Shown here: in pieces, positions 17,193 to 25,801 of the stretch
How the letters are laid out: each line of letters opens with the position of its first letter
Numbering within the stretch: position 1 is the first letter of the stretch
Origin: Actinomadura chibensis NBRC 106107
GTDB taxonomy: Bacteria > Actinomycetota > Actinomycetes > Streptosporangiales > Streptosporangiaceae
Length of the DNA: 64,000 nucleotides
Assembly: GCF_001552135.1 (NCBI RefSeq)
Contig: NZ_BCQP01000015.1
Coordinates: forward strand, 124,001 to 188,000
Direction of reading: 5' to 3'
The notes under the pieces: model-generated
The model's input: the letters and a program-made list of their open reading frames with translations, nothing else
Told to the model about the DNA's origin: nothing
The model's database searches: none
Program-made: the position numbers and the translations under genes

Positions 17193-17946
17193 AGTACACC
17201 TCCTTCATCTCCTCGCTCGCCATGCACTCGGCGGGGTCGCCGTCGAAGCGCACCTCGCCGTCCGCCATGAGCACCACCCGGTCGACGAGGGAGACGACGA
17301 TGTCGATGTTGTGGTCCACCAGCAGGACCGCGCATCCGGCGTCGGCCATCGTGCGGATCGCGCGGGAGAGGCCCTGGATCCCGTCGCCGTCCAGGCCCGC
17401 GAACGGCTCGTCGAGGAGCACGACCTCCGGGTCCTGGCTGAGCGCCCGCGCCGCCTCCAGCAGCCGCAACTGGCCGAGGGTCAGCTCGGACGCGGGACGG
17501 TCGAGGTCGCTCAGGCTCAGCGAGCCCGCCATCTCCTCCGCGCGGCGCCGCAGCCGCTCCGCGCGCGGGTCGACCAGTCCCCGGACGATCGTCGACGCGA
17601 ACGACAGCGGTCCGCCGAACGTCGTCGCGTAGGCGCCGATCAGGACGTTCTCCAGCGCGGTGAGCTCGTGCGCGACCTGCGGGTACTGGAAGGTGCGCGC
17701 CAGCTTCGCGCGCTTGGCGCGGCGGGCCGCGCTCCCGCTCAGCACCCGGTCGGCGACCCTCACCGTGCCGGTGTCGGCGGGCTGCTCGCCGCTGATCAGG
17801 TCGACGACCGTGCTCTTCCCGGCGCCGTTCGGCCCGACCAGGCCGACCACCTCGCCGCGGGACACGTGGAAGCTGACGCCGTGGACGGCGCGGACGCCGC
17901 CGTACGCCTTGTGCAGCCCCTGGCAGCTAAGCGCTGGGCTGGACAT
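17179..17946 (-). CDS. livG: Branched-chain-amino-acid-type ABC transporter ATPase LivG
   Basis: 255 residues. Walker A is GPNGAGKST, the Q-loop region TFQYPQVAHELTALENV, the signature ELTLGQLRLLEAARAL, Walker B VVLLDEPFAGLD and the switch His in VLLVDHNIDIV. All ATPase motifs are present, so within the LivFG dimer this subunit is the complete one. The long insertion between Q-loop and signature is normal for LivG. It overlaps both livF (14 nt) and livM (20 nt). Confidence 0.95.
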   Translation of the reverse strand: MSSPALSCQGLHKAYGGVRAVHGVSFHVSRGEVVGLVGPNGAGKSTVVDLISGEQPADTGTVRVADRVLSGSAARRAKRAKLARTFQYPQVAHELTALENVLIGAYATTFGGPLSFASTIVRGLVDPRAERLRRRAEEMAGSLSLSDLDRPASELTLGQLRLLEAARALSQDPEVVLLDEPFAGLDGDGIQGLSRAIRTMADAGCAVLLVDHNIDIVVSLVDRVVLMADGEVRFDGDPAECMASEEMKEVYFGDD

Positions 17947-18925
17947 GGTCCCTCCCCTCCTTGGGCAGCGGCCCCTCCCGGCGGACCAGCCCGGCCGCCC
18001 TCGCGAGGACGTCGCCGAGCAGGCCGAGCAGTCCCCGCCGCGCGAAGATCAGCACCACCAGCACGGCGACCGCGAACGCGAGCGTGCCGGTGTCCTGGAA
18101 CCAGGTCAGGTTGAAGGTCAGCTCGGTGACGACCACCGCGCCGACCACCGCGCCCCAGGGCGACCGGTAGCCGCCGAGGAACGGGATGAACAGCGCCACG
18201 AACGCGACCGAGAGCGGCACCGACTCGGGCAGCATCGACAGGTTCACCGCGGCGAAGTACCACCCGGCGACGGCGCCGAGCGCGGCGCCGATGCCGAGCG
18301 ACACGAGCGTCAGGGCGCGCGTCGAGACGCCCGAGGACTCGACCGCGCGGGGCGCGTCCCCCTTGGCGCGCAGCGCGATCCCGAACGGCGACGTGCGCAG
18401 CCGGTCCAGGCCCCACGCCGCGAGGAACAGGGTCGCGAGCGCGGCGATCACCAGGTGCTGGCGGGTGACCTCGCTCCCGAACACCGTCAGCTCGCGGGTG
18501 AGCGTCACGCCGGACGCGCCCCCGGTGATGCCGGTGCTGTCCACCAGCCAGGCCGCGAACGCCTCGCCGAACAGGAGGGTGACCGCCGCGAGGTAGAAGC
18601 CGGACAGCTTGTACGTCGTCAGCCCCAGCAGCACCGCGACCGCCGCCGAGATCACGATCCCGATCGGCAGCGCCAGGAACATCGACAGGTCGGTGCGCAC
18701 GCACAGGATCCCGAGGGCGTAGCCGCCGATCGCCACGTAGGCGTTGTAGGCGACCGACATCGAGTTGCCCATGATGTAGTGGCTGTACAGGCCGAGGCTG
18801 ATCAGGCCGTAGGTGACCATCAGGATCGCGAGGTCCTGGCGGTAGCCGTTCTGGCCGACCCACAGCACGACGAGGATCAGCATCGCGAACGCGATCGGCG
18901 TCCGCCAGCGGGCGAGGCGGCTCAT
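17927..18925 (-). CDS. livM: Branched-chain-amino-acid-type ABC transporter permease LivM
   Basis: 332 residues with about ten hydrophobic segments, starting at residue 8 (TPIAFAMLILVVLWVG). The family loop GLDRLRTSPFGIALRAKGD lies near residue 170 and contacts the ATPases. It forms the membrane channel with LivH. Its start overlaps the livH stop by 4 nt and its end runs 20 nt into livG, so the four transporter genes are tightly coupled. Confidence 0.94.
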   Translation of the reverse strand: MSRLARWRTPIAFAMLILVVLWVGQNGYRQDLAILMVTYGLISLGLYSHYIMGNSMSVAYNAYVAIGGYALGILCVRTDLSMFLALPIGIVISAAVAVLLGLTTYKLSGFYLAAVTLLFGEAFAAWLVDSTGITGGASGVTLTRELTVFGSEVTRQHLVIAALATLFLAAWGLDRLRTSPFGIALRAKGDAPRAVESSGVSTRALTLVSLGIGAALGAVAGWYFAAVNLSMLPESVPLSVAFVALFIPFLGGYRSPWGAVVGAVVVTELTFNLTWFQDTGTLAFAVAVLVVLIFARRGLLGLLGDVLARAAGLVRREGPLPKEGRDHVQPSA

Positions 18926-19794
18926 GCGCGCACCCGCTTGACGAAGATGCCCTCCGGGCGCAGCGCGAAGAACAGCGCGGCGACGGCGAAGGTCACGTAG
19001 GTCAGCGCCGCCGGGCCGAAGTAGTAGATCGCGAGCGCCTGGAGGAACGCCAGGCCGATCCCGCCGGCGAGCGGCCCCCAGACGTTGGCCGCGCCGCCGA
19101 TCACGAAGGCGAGGAACCCGAACAGGGTGAACTGGAGCGCGCTCGTGAACGCGACGCCCGCGCGGTTGGCGAACAGCGCGCCCGCGAGCCCCGCGAGCAG
19201 GCCGGACGAGGCGAACGCGAGCAGCCGGATCCGCCGGACCGGCATCCCGAGCATCGTCGCGGCCTGGGTGTTGTCGCCGATCGAGCGGAACTGCCGCCCG
19301 AGCCTCGTCCGGCGCAGCAGCAGCCCGATGGCGACGAACAGGCCGAGGGTCACCGCGATCTCGATCAGCGCCTGCGCGCTGACGACGAACTTGCCCACGT
19401 CGAGGACGTCTCCTTTCATCCAGGTCGCCCCCGGCAGCGCCGACTTGCCGAAGGCGACCCCGGCCATCTGCTGGAGCGCGAAGAGCCCCGCGACCAGCGC
19501 CATCACGACGTGGTGGTCCTCACCCCCGCCCGGCTTGACCAGCGGGGCGACGACCAGCACCTCGATGCACAGGCCGAGCGCGACACCGAACGCGACCGCC
19601 GCGAGGACGCCGAGCGGCAGCGGCAGGCCGTGGCCGACCGTGATCGCCGAGCTGGCCATCCCCCCGACGACCGCGAGGCCGCCGACGGCGAAGTTGAACA
19701 GCGCGGCGCTCTCCTTGACCATGAACAGGGCCAGCGCGATCAGGCCGAAGAAACACCCGGTCTCCAGCGTGGGGACAACGAGCTCGATGGGCAT
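18922..19794 (-). CDS. livH: Branched-chain-amino-acid-type ABC transporter permease LivH
   Basis: 290 residues with eight or so membrane segments, beginning LVVPTLETGCFFGLIALAL. It carries the conserved coupling loop RRTRLGRQFRSIGDNTQAATMLG near residue 160. It is the second half of the translocation channel with LivM. It follows the VOC gene by 36 nt with an AAGGAG-type ribosome site, in the same operon as the binding protein gene at 21074. Confidence 0.94.
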   Translation of the reverse strand: MPIELVVPTLETGCFFGLIALALFMVKESAALFNFAVGGLAVVGGMASSAITVGHGLPLPLGVLAAVAFGVALGLCIEVLVVAPLVKPGGGEDHHVVMALVAGLFALQQMAGVAFGKSALPGATWMKGDVLDVGKFVVSAQALIEIAVTLGLFVAIGLLLRRTRLGRQFRSIGDNTQAATMLGMPVRRIRLLAFASSGLLAGLAGALFANRAGVAFTSALQFTLFGFLAFVIGGAANVWGPLAGGIGLAFLQALAIYYFGPAALTYVTFAVAALFFALRPEGIFVKRVRA

Positions 19795-19830
19795 TGGGGG
19801 ACTCCTTCTAGGGCTGCCGACGCGCTGGGG

Positions 19831-20250
19831 TCACTCGACCCGCTGGTTGACCTCCACGACGTTCATCGACGGGTCGTAGGTGTAGACCTGGTGGAACCCC
19901 TTGTACGACCAGGTCCCGGCGTCGTTGAAGGGCACGTTCTGCTCCCTGAGCCGCTGCATGACGCCCTGGATGTCGTCCACCTGGATGGCGATGTGGCCGT
20001 TGATGACGGGGTGCACGCGCAGGTCGTTGTCCCAGGGCAGCGACGGGGTCGGCTTGCAGATGTGGATCTGGCGGCCGTTGTGGTCCTCGAACAGGGCGAC
20101 GAAGTCGCTCCCGGTCTCCAGTTGGCCCTGCTCGCCTTCGCCGGACCACGGGAACTGGATCTCGTTCATGCCGAACACGGCGTTGTAGAAGCGGACCATC
20201 GCCCGGACGTCGTGGGCGGGGATGTTGACGTGGTGCAGGTTCCAGCTCAT
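19831..20250 (-). CDS. VOC superfamily protein (glyoxalase/dioxygenase fold)
   Basis: 139 residues with two beta-alpha-beta-beta-beta modules: LHHVNIPAHDVRAMVRFYNAVFG at the start and GHIAIQVDDIQGVMQRLRE in the second half. Candidate metal ligands are His7, the His in INGHIAI and the terminal Glu in MNVVEVNQ. The superfamily includes glyoxalase I, extradiol dioxygenases and methylmalonyl-CoA epimerase. An epimerase-like or isomerase-like step on a branched substrate would fit the context, but the function is not resolved. Upstream a 10-bp direct repeat (CGTTCGAGGA) lies in the 80-nt gap to the SDR gene. Confidence 0.85.
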   Translation of the reverse strand: MSWNLHHVNIPAHDVRAMVRFYNAVFGMNEIQFPWSGEGEQGQLETGSDFVALFEDHNGRQIHICKPTPSLPWDNDLRVHPVINGHIAIQVDDIQGVMQRLREQNVPFNDAGTWSYKGFHQVYTYDPSMNVVEVNQRVE

Positions 20251-20330
20251 GTTCCTTCGTTCTCCCGTTTCGTTCGAGGACGTTCGAGGTCAGGGGGCGG
20301 TCGGATCCCCGGCGGTCGGATCCGCAGTGT

Positions 20331-21074
20331 TCAGATCCGCAGCGGGAAGCCGCCGCCGACGGCGAGGGTCTCGCCGGTGACGAACCCGGCGGCCTCCGAG
20401 GCGAGGAAGAGCACCGGTCCGACGAGGTCGGCGGTCCGGCCCTGCCGCGCGATGAGCTGCTTGGACGAGATGAAGTCGGCCAGCAGCGCGGGCGGCAGGT
20501 CGGCCATCGCGGAGTCGGTGTCCATCGGGCCGGGCGCGACGCAGTTCACCCGGATCCCGTCGGCGGCGAGCTCGGCGGCGAGCGCCGTGGTCACGCCGCG
20601 CACGGCCAGCTTCGTCACGCCGTACACGTCGCGGGGCACGATGCCGGACACCGACGAGACGTTGACGATGCTGGCGTTGCGCGACTCGGCCAGCCACGGC
20701 CGGGCGCTCCGGGCGCACCGGACGAGGCCGACGACGTTGACCGACAGGATCGACATCCAGCCCGCGCTGTCGATCTCGGTCGCCGGACGGGACCAGGCCA
20801 TCAGGTGCAGTCCCGCGTTGTTGACCAGGCAGTCGATCCGGCCCGCCCAGCCGGCGATCTCCTCCATCGCCGCCTGGACGGACTCGTCGTCCCCGACGTC
20901 GCAGCGCACCCCGAGGGCGGAGCCCGCGCCGAGCTCGGCGGCGGTGGCCTTCGCCTGGTCGAGGTCGAGGTCCGCGAGCGCCACCCGGGCGCCGTCGGCG
21001 ACCCAGGCCTCGGCGAGGGTGCGCCCGATCCCGCGGGCGCCCCCGGTGATCACGACCAGCGGCCGGCCCGCCAT
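20331..21074 (-). CDS. Short-chain dehydrogenase/reductase
   Basis: 247 residues, classical SDR. The cofactor motif is TGGARGIG near residue 11, NNAG near residue 86, and the active site SVSGIVPRDVYGVTKLAVRG contains the Ser, Tyr and Lys. An acidic residue after the second strand (ALADLDLDQ) suggests NAD(H). Its start overlaps the stop of the binding-protein gene by 1 nt (TGATG), which places a dehydrogenase inside the transport operon. It probably oxidises a hydroxyl of the imported compound. Confidence 0.9.
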   Translation of the reverse strand: MAGRPLVVITGGARGIGRTLAEAWVADGARVALADLDLDQAKATAAELGAGSALGVRCDVGDDESVQAAMEEIAGWAGRIDCLVNNAGLHLMAWSRPATEIDSAGWMSILSVNVVGLVRCARSARPWLAESRNASIVNVSSVSGIVPRDVYGVTKLAVRGVTTALAAELAADGIRVNCVAPGPMDTDSAMADLPPALLADFISSKQLIARQGRTADLVGPVLFLASEAAGFVTGETLAVGGGFPLRI

Positions 21075-22273
21075 CAGCCGCAGCTCGGCTGGTAGGTGGC
21101 CCAGTTGTCGCCGGGCCGGTTCTGCGCGTCGAAGGTGCGCAGGACGATCCCGCACAGCCCGTCCGAGCCCATGTGCTTGCCGGCGCTGAACGACATCGTG
21201 AACCCGGTGCCGCCGAAGCTCGCCTCGAACTTGGTGACCTTCTGCAGCGCCTCGTTGATCGCCTTCGAGTCGGCGCCCGCGCCCGCGTCCTCGATCACCT
21301 TCGCGATCAGGTGGACGCTGTCGTAGCCCTGCGCGGAGAACGCCGTGAGCGCCTTGAACTTGTCGCCGTAGCGCGCCTTCAGCTTGGTGATGAGCTCGTT
21401 GGACCGGGTGTTCTGCGAGGAGATCGCGCTCGCGTAGACGAGGCCGTCCAGCGTCCCCGGCTTGGCGAGCGCCCAGGTCTCGGGCTGGTTGCCGATCGAG
21501 GCGAGCGAGAAGCGCGGCTTGTCGGGGAGGGCCTGCTTGAGGGCGTTCTGGAACAGCACCTCCAGCTGGCCGCCGAGCGAGGAGACGAGGACCGCGTCCG
21601 GCCTGGACTTGCTCAGCCTGCTGACCTGGGTGGTGACGTCGGTGGCGTTCAGCGGCGCCTTCTCCTTGGCGACGAGTTCCACGCCCGCCTTCTCCAGGGT
21701 CGGCAGCAGCGCGTCGTTGAGGCCCGCCATCGTCGGGGAGTCGTCGGTGAGGACGGCGACCCGCTTGTACCCGGCCTTGGCGAACGCGGCGCCGTAGACG
21801 GTGCCGACGTCGGTCACCGGGTTGGCGAGGATGTAGGAGTAGCCGTTGTTCGGCGGCTGCGCGATCGCGCCGAGGATGTTGGTCGGCGAGATCGCCGCGA
21901 CGTGCTCCTGCTGGACGATCGGCTTGACCTGCGCCGCCGACGCGGAGCCGGAGTTCATCAGGATGATCCGGGCCTTCGCGTTGACCAGCTTGCGCACCAG
22001 CGCGGGCGACTGGCTGGGCTCGCCGCCGTCGCTGTAGCGGACGAGCTTCAGCTTCTTGCCGTCGATGCCGCCGCCGTCGTTGACCTCCGACAGCGCCAGC
22101 TCGATCCCGCGCGTCGCCTCGGCGGACGTCGCGGCGGTGCCGCCCGCGGTGTCCTCGATCATCCCGACGACGATGTCGCCGCCGTCCCCCGACGAGCCGC
22201 CGCACGCGCCGGCCGAGAGGCACAGGACGGCCGCGGCGAGGCTCACCCCCAAAGACCGGGTTCCAACCGCCAT
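21074..22273 (-). CDS. livK: Branched-chain-amino-acid-type ABC substrate-binding lipoprotein
   Basis: 399 residues. A lipoprotein signal peptide ends in the lipobox LSAGAC near residues 19-24, so the mature protein is anchored to the outer face of the membrane. The rest is a type I periplasmic-binding fold (IVVGMIEDTAGG at the start of the mature part, NSGSASAAQVKPIVQQEHV, GYDSVHLIAKVIEDAG). It delivers substrate to LivHM. It is the first gene of an eight-gene operon running to 15558 and its promoter carries two overlapping GAAC/GTTC operators. Confidence 0.93.
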   Translation of the reverse strand: MAVGTRSLGVSLAAAVLCLSAGACGGSSGDGGDIVVGMIEDTAGGTAATSAEATRGIELALSEVNDGGGIDGKKLKLVRYSDGGEPSQSPALVRKLVNAKARIILMNSGSASAAQVKPIVQQEHVAAISPTNILGAIAQPPNNGYSYILANPVTDVGTVYGAAFAKAGYKRVAVLTDDSPTMAGLNDALLPTLEKAGVELVAKEKAPLNATDVTTQVSRLSKSRPDAVLVSSLGGQLEVLFQNALKQALPDKPRFSLASIGNQPETWALAKPGTLDGLVYASAISSQNTRSNELITKLKARYGDKFKALTAFSAQGYDSVHLIAKVIEDAGAGADSKAINEALQKVTKFEASFGGTGFTMSFSAGKHMGSDGLCGIVLRTFDAQNRPGDNWATYQPSCG

Positions 22274-22328
22274 GGCGGGCCTCCATCGTGTGTGTTCCAG
22301 TGGGGTGGGTGCGCATGTTCTCGCGATT

Positions 22329-22387
22329 TGTTCTCACACAAGAACAGCGTTCTGCATAACGTAGGCCAGGTCAGACAAGCACGTCAA
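22329..22387 (-). promoter_or_regulatory. livK promoter with overlapping GAAC/GTTC operators
   Basis: On the minus strand TTGACG (22387-22382), an 18-nt spacer and TACGTT (22363-22358) form a promoter. Just downstream lies the palindrome AGAACGCTGTTCT (22353-22341), overlapping a second inverted repeat TGTTC-N8-GAACA (22329-22346). Placement between -10 and the coding start suggests repression. The 22388-22525 stretch up to the next gene's end holds nothing else recognised. Confidence 0.65.
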
Positions 22388-22525
22388 CCACCTGATGTCA
22401 CCCTTTTCACGGCGGCCACCGGGGGCGCGGACGCGCGGCGCCGAGCCCCCGAAACGGGCGATGAGCTGGGAAAATAGCCCACAGGCCCGGGCCCGGCGAT
22501 CCGCGCGGTCCGCTCAGCGCACCGT

Positions 22526-23677
22526 TCAGCGCAACGCGGACCGGCCGAGCAGGTGCTTGCCCATCTGCAGGACCTGGATCTGCGAGGTGCCCTCGGGGAT
22601 CGTCGCCTCGCGGGCGTCGCGGAAGTACCGCTCGACCGGGAACTCCTCCATCAGCCCCGCGCCGCCGTGGACCTGCAGCGCCAGCGTCGCGCTGCGTCCC
22701 GCGGTCTCGCCGCAGTAGTACTTCGCCATCGAGCACTCGTAGCGGCCGTCCCCGCCCGCGTCGAGCACGCGGGCGGCGTCGTACCCGAGGAGCCGCGCGG
22801 TCTGCGTGCCGACCGCGATGTCGACCACCATCTGCTGGACGAGCTGGAACTCCGCCAGGCTCTTGCCGAACTGCCTGCGCTCCTGGCTGAACCTGACCGC
22901 CGCCTCCAGGCACGCCTGCGACAGCCCGACCGCGCCCATCGCCATGTTCAGCCGTCCCTGGTTGACCGCGGCCATCGCGAGCCCGAACCCGGATCCGGGC
23001 TCGCCGAGCAGGTTCTCGGCGGGGATCCGGACGTCGTCGAAGACCAGCTCGCAACTGGTCGTGCTGCGCACCGGCATGTGCGCGATGTCGTGGACGCCGT
23101 ACGGCGACTCGGCGGCGTCCACCAGGAACGCCGAGACCCCGCGGTCGGTCCCGTCCGCGTCGAGCTGGCGCGCGAGCAGGATCCCGAAGTCGGCGTGCAG
23201 CGCGTTGGTGATGTAGATCTTGCGGCCGCCGAGCACGAACGAGTCGCCGTCGCGGCGCGCCGTGGAGCGCAGCGCGCCCGCGTCCGACCCGGCCTCCGCC
23301 TCGGTCAGCGCGAACCAGCCGAACCGCGACGCGGCCAGCATCGGGTCGAGGAACCGGGCGCGCTGCGCGGCCGTCCCGGCCCGGCTGAGCAGCATCGCGA
23401 CCATGCCCTGGACGTTCACCGTGGTCCGCAGCGAGCCCCAGCAGCGCCCGGCCTCCTCCATGAGGACGGCCTGCACCATCGCGCTGACCTCGTCGCCGCC
23501 GTGCGCGCGGGCGACCGCGCCGCGCACGTATCCGAACTCGTAGAGCGCCCCGAGCATGTCCCAGGGGAACTCGCGGCGCCGCTCGTAGTCGGCGACCAGC
23601 GGCGCGACCTCGGCGTCGAGGTAGCGGCGCAGGGCCTGCTGGAGGTCCCGTTCCTCGGTGTTCAACGCGATTGACAT
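22526..23677 (-). CDS. Acyl-CoA dehydrogenase
   Basis: 383 residues with the full ACAD fold: the FAD/substrate segment FALTEAEAGSDAGALRSTA near residue 115, ITNALHADFGILLARQ and C-terminal HGGAGLMEEFPVERYFRDAREATIPEGTSQIQ, whose Glu is the usual catalytic base. It is a homotetramer-type enzyme of the short/branched-chain class. ATG 23677 has AAGGA 7 nt upstream. It is divergent from the thiolase gene, and the 76-nt gap carries a cluster of GAAC half-sites. It introduces the alpha-beta double bond in beta-oxidation. Confidence 0.93.
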   Translation of the reverse strand: MSIALNTEERDLQQALRRYLDAEVAPLVADYERRREFPWDMLGALYEFGYVRGAVARAHGGDEVSAMVQAVLMEEAGRCWGSLRTTVNVQGMVAMLLSRAGTAAQRARFLDPMLAASRFGWFALTEAEAGSDAGALRSTARRDGDSFVLGGRKIYITNALHADFGILLARQLDADGTDRGVSAFLVDAAESPYGVHDIAHMPVRSTTSCELVFDDVRIPAENLLGEPGSGFGLAMAAVNQGRLNMAMGAVGLSQACLEAAVRFSQERRQFGKSLAEFQLVQQMVVDIAVGTQTARLLGYDAARVLDAGGDGRYECSMAKYYCGETAGRSATLALQVHGGAGLMEEFPVERYFRDAREATIPEGTSQIQVLQMGKHLLGRSALR

Positions 23678-23697
23678 CCGCCGTCCTTGCCTTAATC

Positions 23698-23734
23698 TGT
23701 TCACCAGTAAGAACAGTGAACAACATACAGAACA
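23698..23734. promoter_or_regulatory. Operator cluster between acyl-CoA dehydrogenase and thiolase
   Basis: Contains TGTTC-N8-GAACA (23698-23715), the same geometry as at 22329-22346, followed by GTGAACA (23716-23722) and CAGAACA (23728-23734). It sits in the short divergent promoter region, so one bound regulator could control both genes. Confidence 0.6.
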
Positions 23735-23753
23735 ACCTGTCGAGAGGCCCGGG

Positions 23754-24902
23754 ATGAGCGCCACACCTGTCATCGTCGACGCGGTCCGCACCCCGATCGG
23801 GCGCCGCAACGGAGCCCTGGCGGGCGTCCATCCGGTGGACCTGACCGCGCACGTGCTGACCGCGATCCTCGAACGCAACGGGCTCGGCCCGGAGCACGTG
23901 GACGACGTCATCTGGGGCTGCGTCACGCAGATCGGCGCGCAGGCGGGCAACGTCGGCCGCCTCGGCGCGCTCGCCGCGGGCTGGCCGGAGACGGTGCCGG
24001 GCACGACCGTCGACCGCGCCTGCGGCTCCAGCCAGCAGGCGCTGCACTTCGCCGCCGCCGTCGTCGCCTCCGGCCAGCAGGACATCGTGATCGCGGGCGG
24101 CGTCGAGTCGATGTCGATGGTCCCGCTCGGGTCGGCGCGGGCGGTCGGCGCCCCGTACGGGCCCCGGGTCAGGGCCCGCTACGGCACCGACACCTTCAGC
24201 CAGGGCCTCGGCGCGGAGACCATCGCCGAGCGGTGGAAGCTGAGCCGGACCGAGCTGGACGAGCTGTCCCTCCGCTCGCACGAGCGGGCCGCCGCCGCCA
24301 CCGACGCGGGCGCCTTCGAGGGCCAGCTCGCGGTCGTCGACCTGCCCGAGGGCTCGCTCGCCGTGGACGAGGGCATCCGCCGCGACACCTCGGCGGAGAG
24401 GCTCGCCGCCCTCAAACCGGCCTTCCGCGACGACGGCGTCGTCACGGCGGGCAACGCCTCGCAGATCTCCGACGGCGCCGGAGCACTGCTGATCATGACC
24501 GACCGGAAGGCCGCCGAGCTCGGGCTGCGCCCGCTGGCCGCGTTCCGGCACGGCGTCGTCGTCGGCGACGACCCGGTGACCATGCTCACCGCGCCGATCC
24601 CCGCCACCCGCAAGCTCCTCGACCGCGCCGGCCTCGGCATCGGCGACATCGACGCGTTCGAGGTGAACGAGGCGTTCGCCTCGGTGGTCGCGGCCTGGCA
24701 GCGCGAGACCGGCGCCGACCCGGCCCGGGTCAACCCGCTCGGCGGCGCCATCGCGGTCGGGCACCCGCTCGGCGGGTCCGGCGCCATCCTGATGACCCGG
24801 CTCGTCCACCACCTGCGCGACCACGACCTGCGCTTCGGCCTCCAGGCCATGTGCGAGGCGGGCGGGATGGCCAACGCCACGCTCGTCGAGCGCTGGTCGT
24901 GA
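23754..24902 (+). CDS. Acetyl-CoA acyltransferase (thiolase)
   Basis: 382 residues. The nucleophilic Cys lies in VDRACGSSQQALHFAAAVV near residue 85, the His in NPLGGAIAVGHPLGGSGA near residue 335 and the second Cys in LQAMCEAGGMANATLVE. All catalytic residues of a degradative thiolase are present. It cleaves 3-oxoacyl-CoA with CoA. ATG 23754 is chosen because family N-termini begin TPVIVDAVRTPIG. The next gene, an HSD10-like dehydrogenase, follows after 55 nt, giving a two-step beta-oxidation operon. Confidence 0.94.
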   Translation: MSATPVIVDAVRTPIGRRNGALAGVHPVDLTAHVLTAILERNGLGPEHVDDVIWGCVTQIGAQAGNVGRLGALAAGWPETVPGTTVDRACGSSQQALHFAAAVVASGQQDIVIAGGVESMSMVPLGSARAVGAPYGPRVRARYGTDTFSQGLGAETIAERWKLSRTELDELSLRSHERAAAATDAGAFEGQLAVVDLPEGSLAVDEGIRRDTSAERLAALKPAFRDDGVVTAGNASQISDGAGALLIMTDRKAAELGLRPLAAFRHGVVVGDDPVTMLTAPIPATRKLLDRAGLGIGDIDAFEVNEAFASVVAAWQRETGADPARVNPLGGAIAVGHPLGGSGAILMTRLVHHLRDHDLRFGLQAMCEAGGMANATLVERWS

Positions 24903-24957
24903 GCGGCCCCGGCATCCGGAACACCCGCCCCCTCCTAGAACCGATGAGGAACACAGC

Positions 24958-25710
24958 GTGAAGATCGAGTCGTCCACCTTCGTCGTCACCGGGGCCGCGT
25001 CCGGGCTCGGCCGGGCCACCGCCGAGCTGCTGCTCGCCCGCGGCGCCACCGTGGTCGGGACCGACCTGCGGCCGCGCGCGGCGGACGCCGCCGCGATCCC
25101 CTTCGTCGAGGCCGACATCACCGACGAGGCCGCGATGACCGCCGTGTTCGACACCGCGCGGGACCTGCACGGGGGCGTCCACGGCGTCGTCCACTGCGCG
25201 GGGCGCGGCGGCGACCGGGTCAGGATCCTCGACCGCGCCGGACGGCCCGGCTCGCTGGAGTCGTTCGGCGACGTCGTCCGCACCAACCTCGTCGGCACCT
25301 ACAACGTGCTCCGGCTCGGCGCGCAGGCCCTCAGCGGCAACGACCTCGTGGGCGGCGAGCGCGGGGCGATCGTGCTGACCGCCTCGGTGGCCGCGTTCGA
25401 CGGCCAGATCGGGCAGACGTCGTACTCGGCGTCCAAGGCGGGCGTGCACGGCATGGTGCTGGTCGCCGCCCGCGACCTCGCCTCCCGGGGGATCCGGGTC
25501 AACGCGATCGCGCCCGGCATCTTCGACACGCCCATGCTCGCCCGGCTGCCGGAGGCGACGCGCGCCTCCCTGTCCGCGACGGTGCCCTACCCGAAGCGGC
25601 TCGGCGAGCCGGGCGAGTACGCCGAGCTCGCCGTCCAGCTCCTGTCCAACGGCTACCTCAACGGGGAGACGATCCGGCTCGACGGCGCGATCCGGATGGC
25701 GCCGCGCTGA
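24958..25710 (+). CDS. SDR, type II 3-hydroxyacyl-CoA dehydrogenase-like
   Basis: 250 residues. The cofactor motif TGAASGLGRATAELL is near residue 11, VHCAGRGG near residue 80 and the active site SYSASKAGVHGMVL near residue 157. The insertion DRAGRPGSLESFGDVVRTNLVGTYNV and the end LNGETIRLDGAIRMAPR resemble HSD17B10, which acts on 2-methyl-3-hydroxyacyl-CoA. GTG 24958 follows GAGGA by 7 nt. It supplies the 3-oxoacyl-CoA for the upstream thiolase. A 20-bp hairpin terminator follows. Confidence 0.9.
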   Translation: MKIESSTFVVTGAASGLGRATAELLLARGATVVGTDLRPRAADAAAIPFVEADITDEAAMTAVFDTARDLHGGVHGVVHCAGRGGDRVRILDRAGRPGSLESFGDVVRTNLVGTYNVLRLGAQALSGNDLVGGERGAIVLTASVAAFDGQIGQTSYSASKAGVHGMVLVAARDLASRGIRVNAIAPGIFDTPMLARLPEATRASLSATVPYPKRLGEPGEYAELAVQLLSNGYLNGETIRLDGAIRMAPR

Positions 25711-25723
25711 CCGGCGGAGGGAC

Positions 25724-25766
25724 GGCAGAAGAGGCGCGGCCCGCCACGGGCCGCGCCTCTTCTGCC
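25724..25766. terminator. Bidirectional hairpin terminator
   Basis: A perfect 20-bp inverted repeat (25724-25743 and 25747-25766) with a CCA loop, beginning GGCAGAAGAGG. It lies between two convergent genes, the SDR ending at 25710 and the acyl-CoA dehydrogenase ending at 25802. No long T run follows, as is common in actinomycetes. Confidence 0.85.
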
Positions 25767-25801
25767 TTGTCCGGTTTCTTCCTTGTCCGGTCCGGCGCGG
25801 T

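Noticed and set aside
23698..23734. KstR-type cholesterol-regulon operator
   Set aside because: GAAC/GTTC half-sites resemble the KstR motif, but the spacing (N3 or N8) differs from its two-base spacing and no TetR gene lies nearby.
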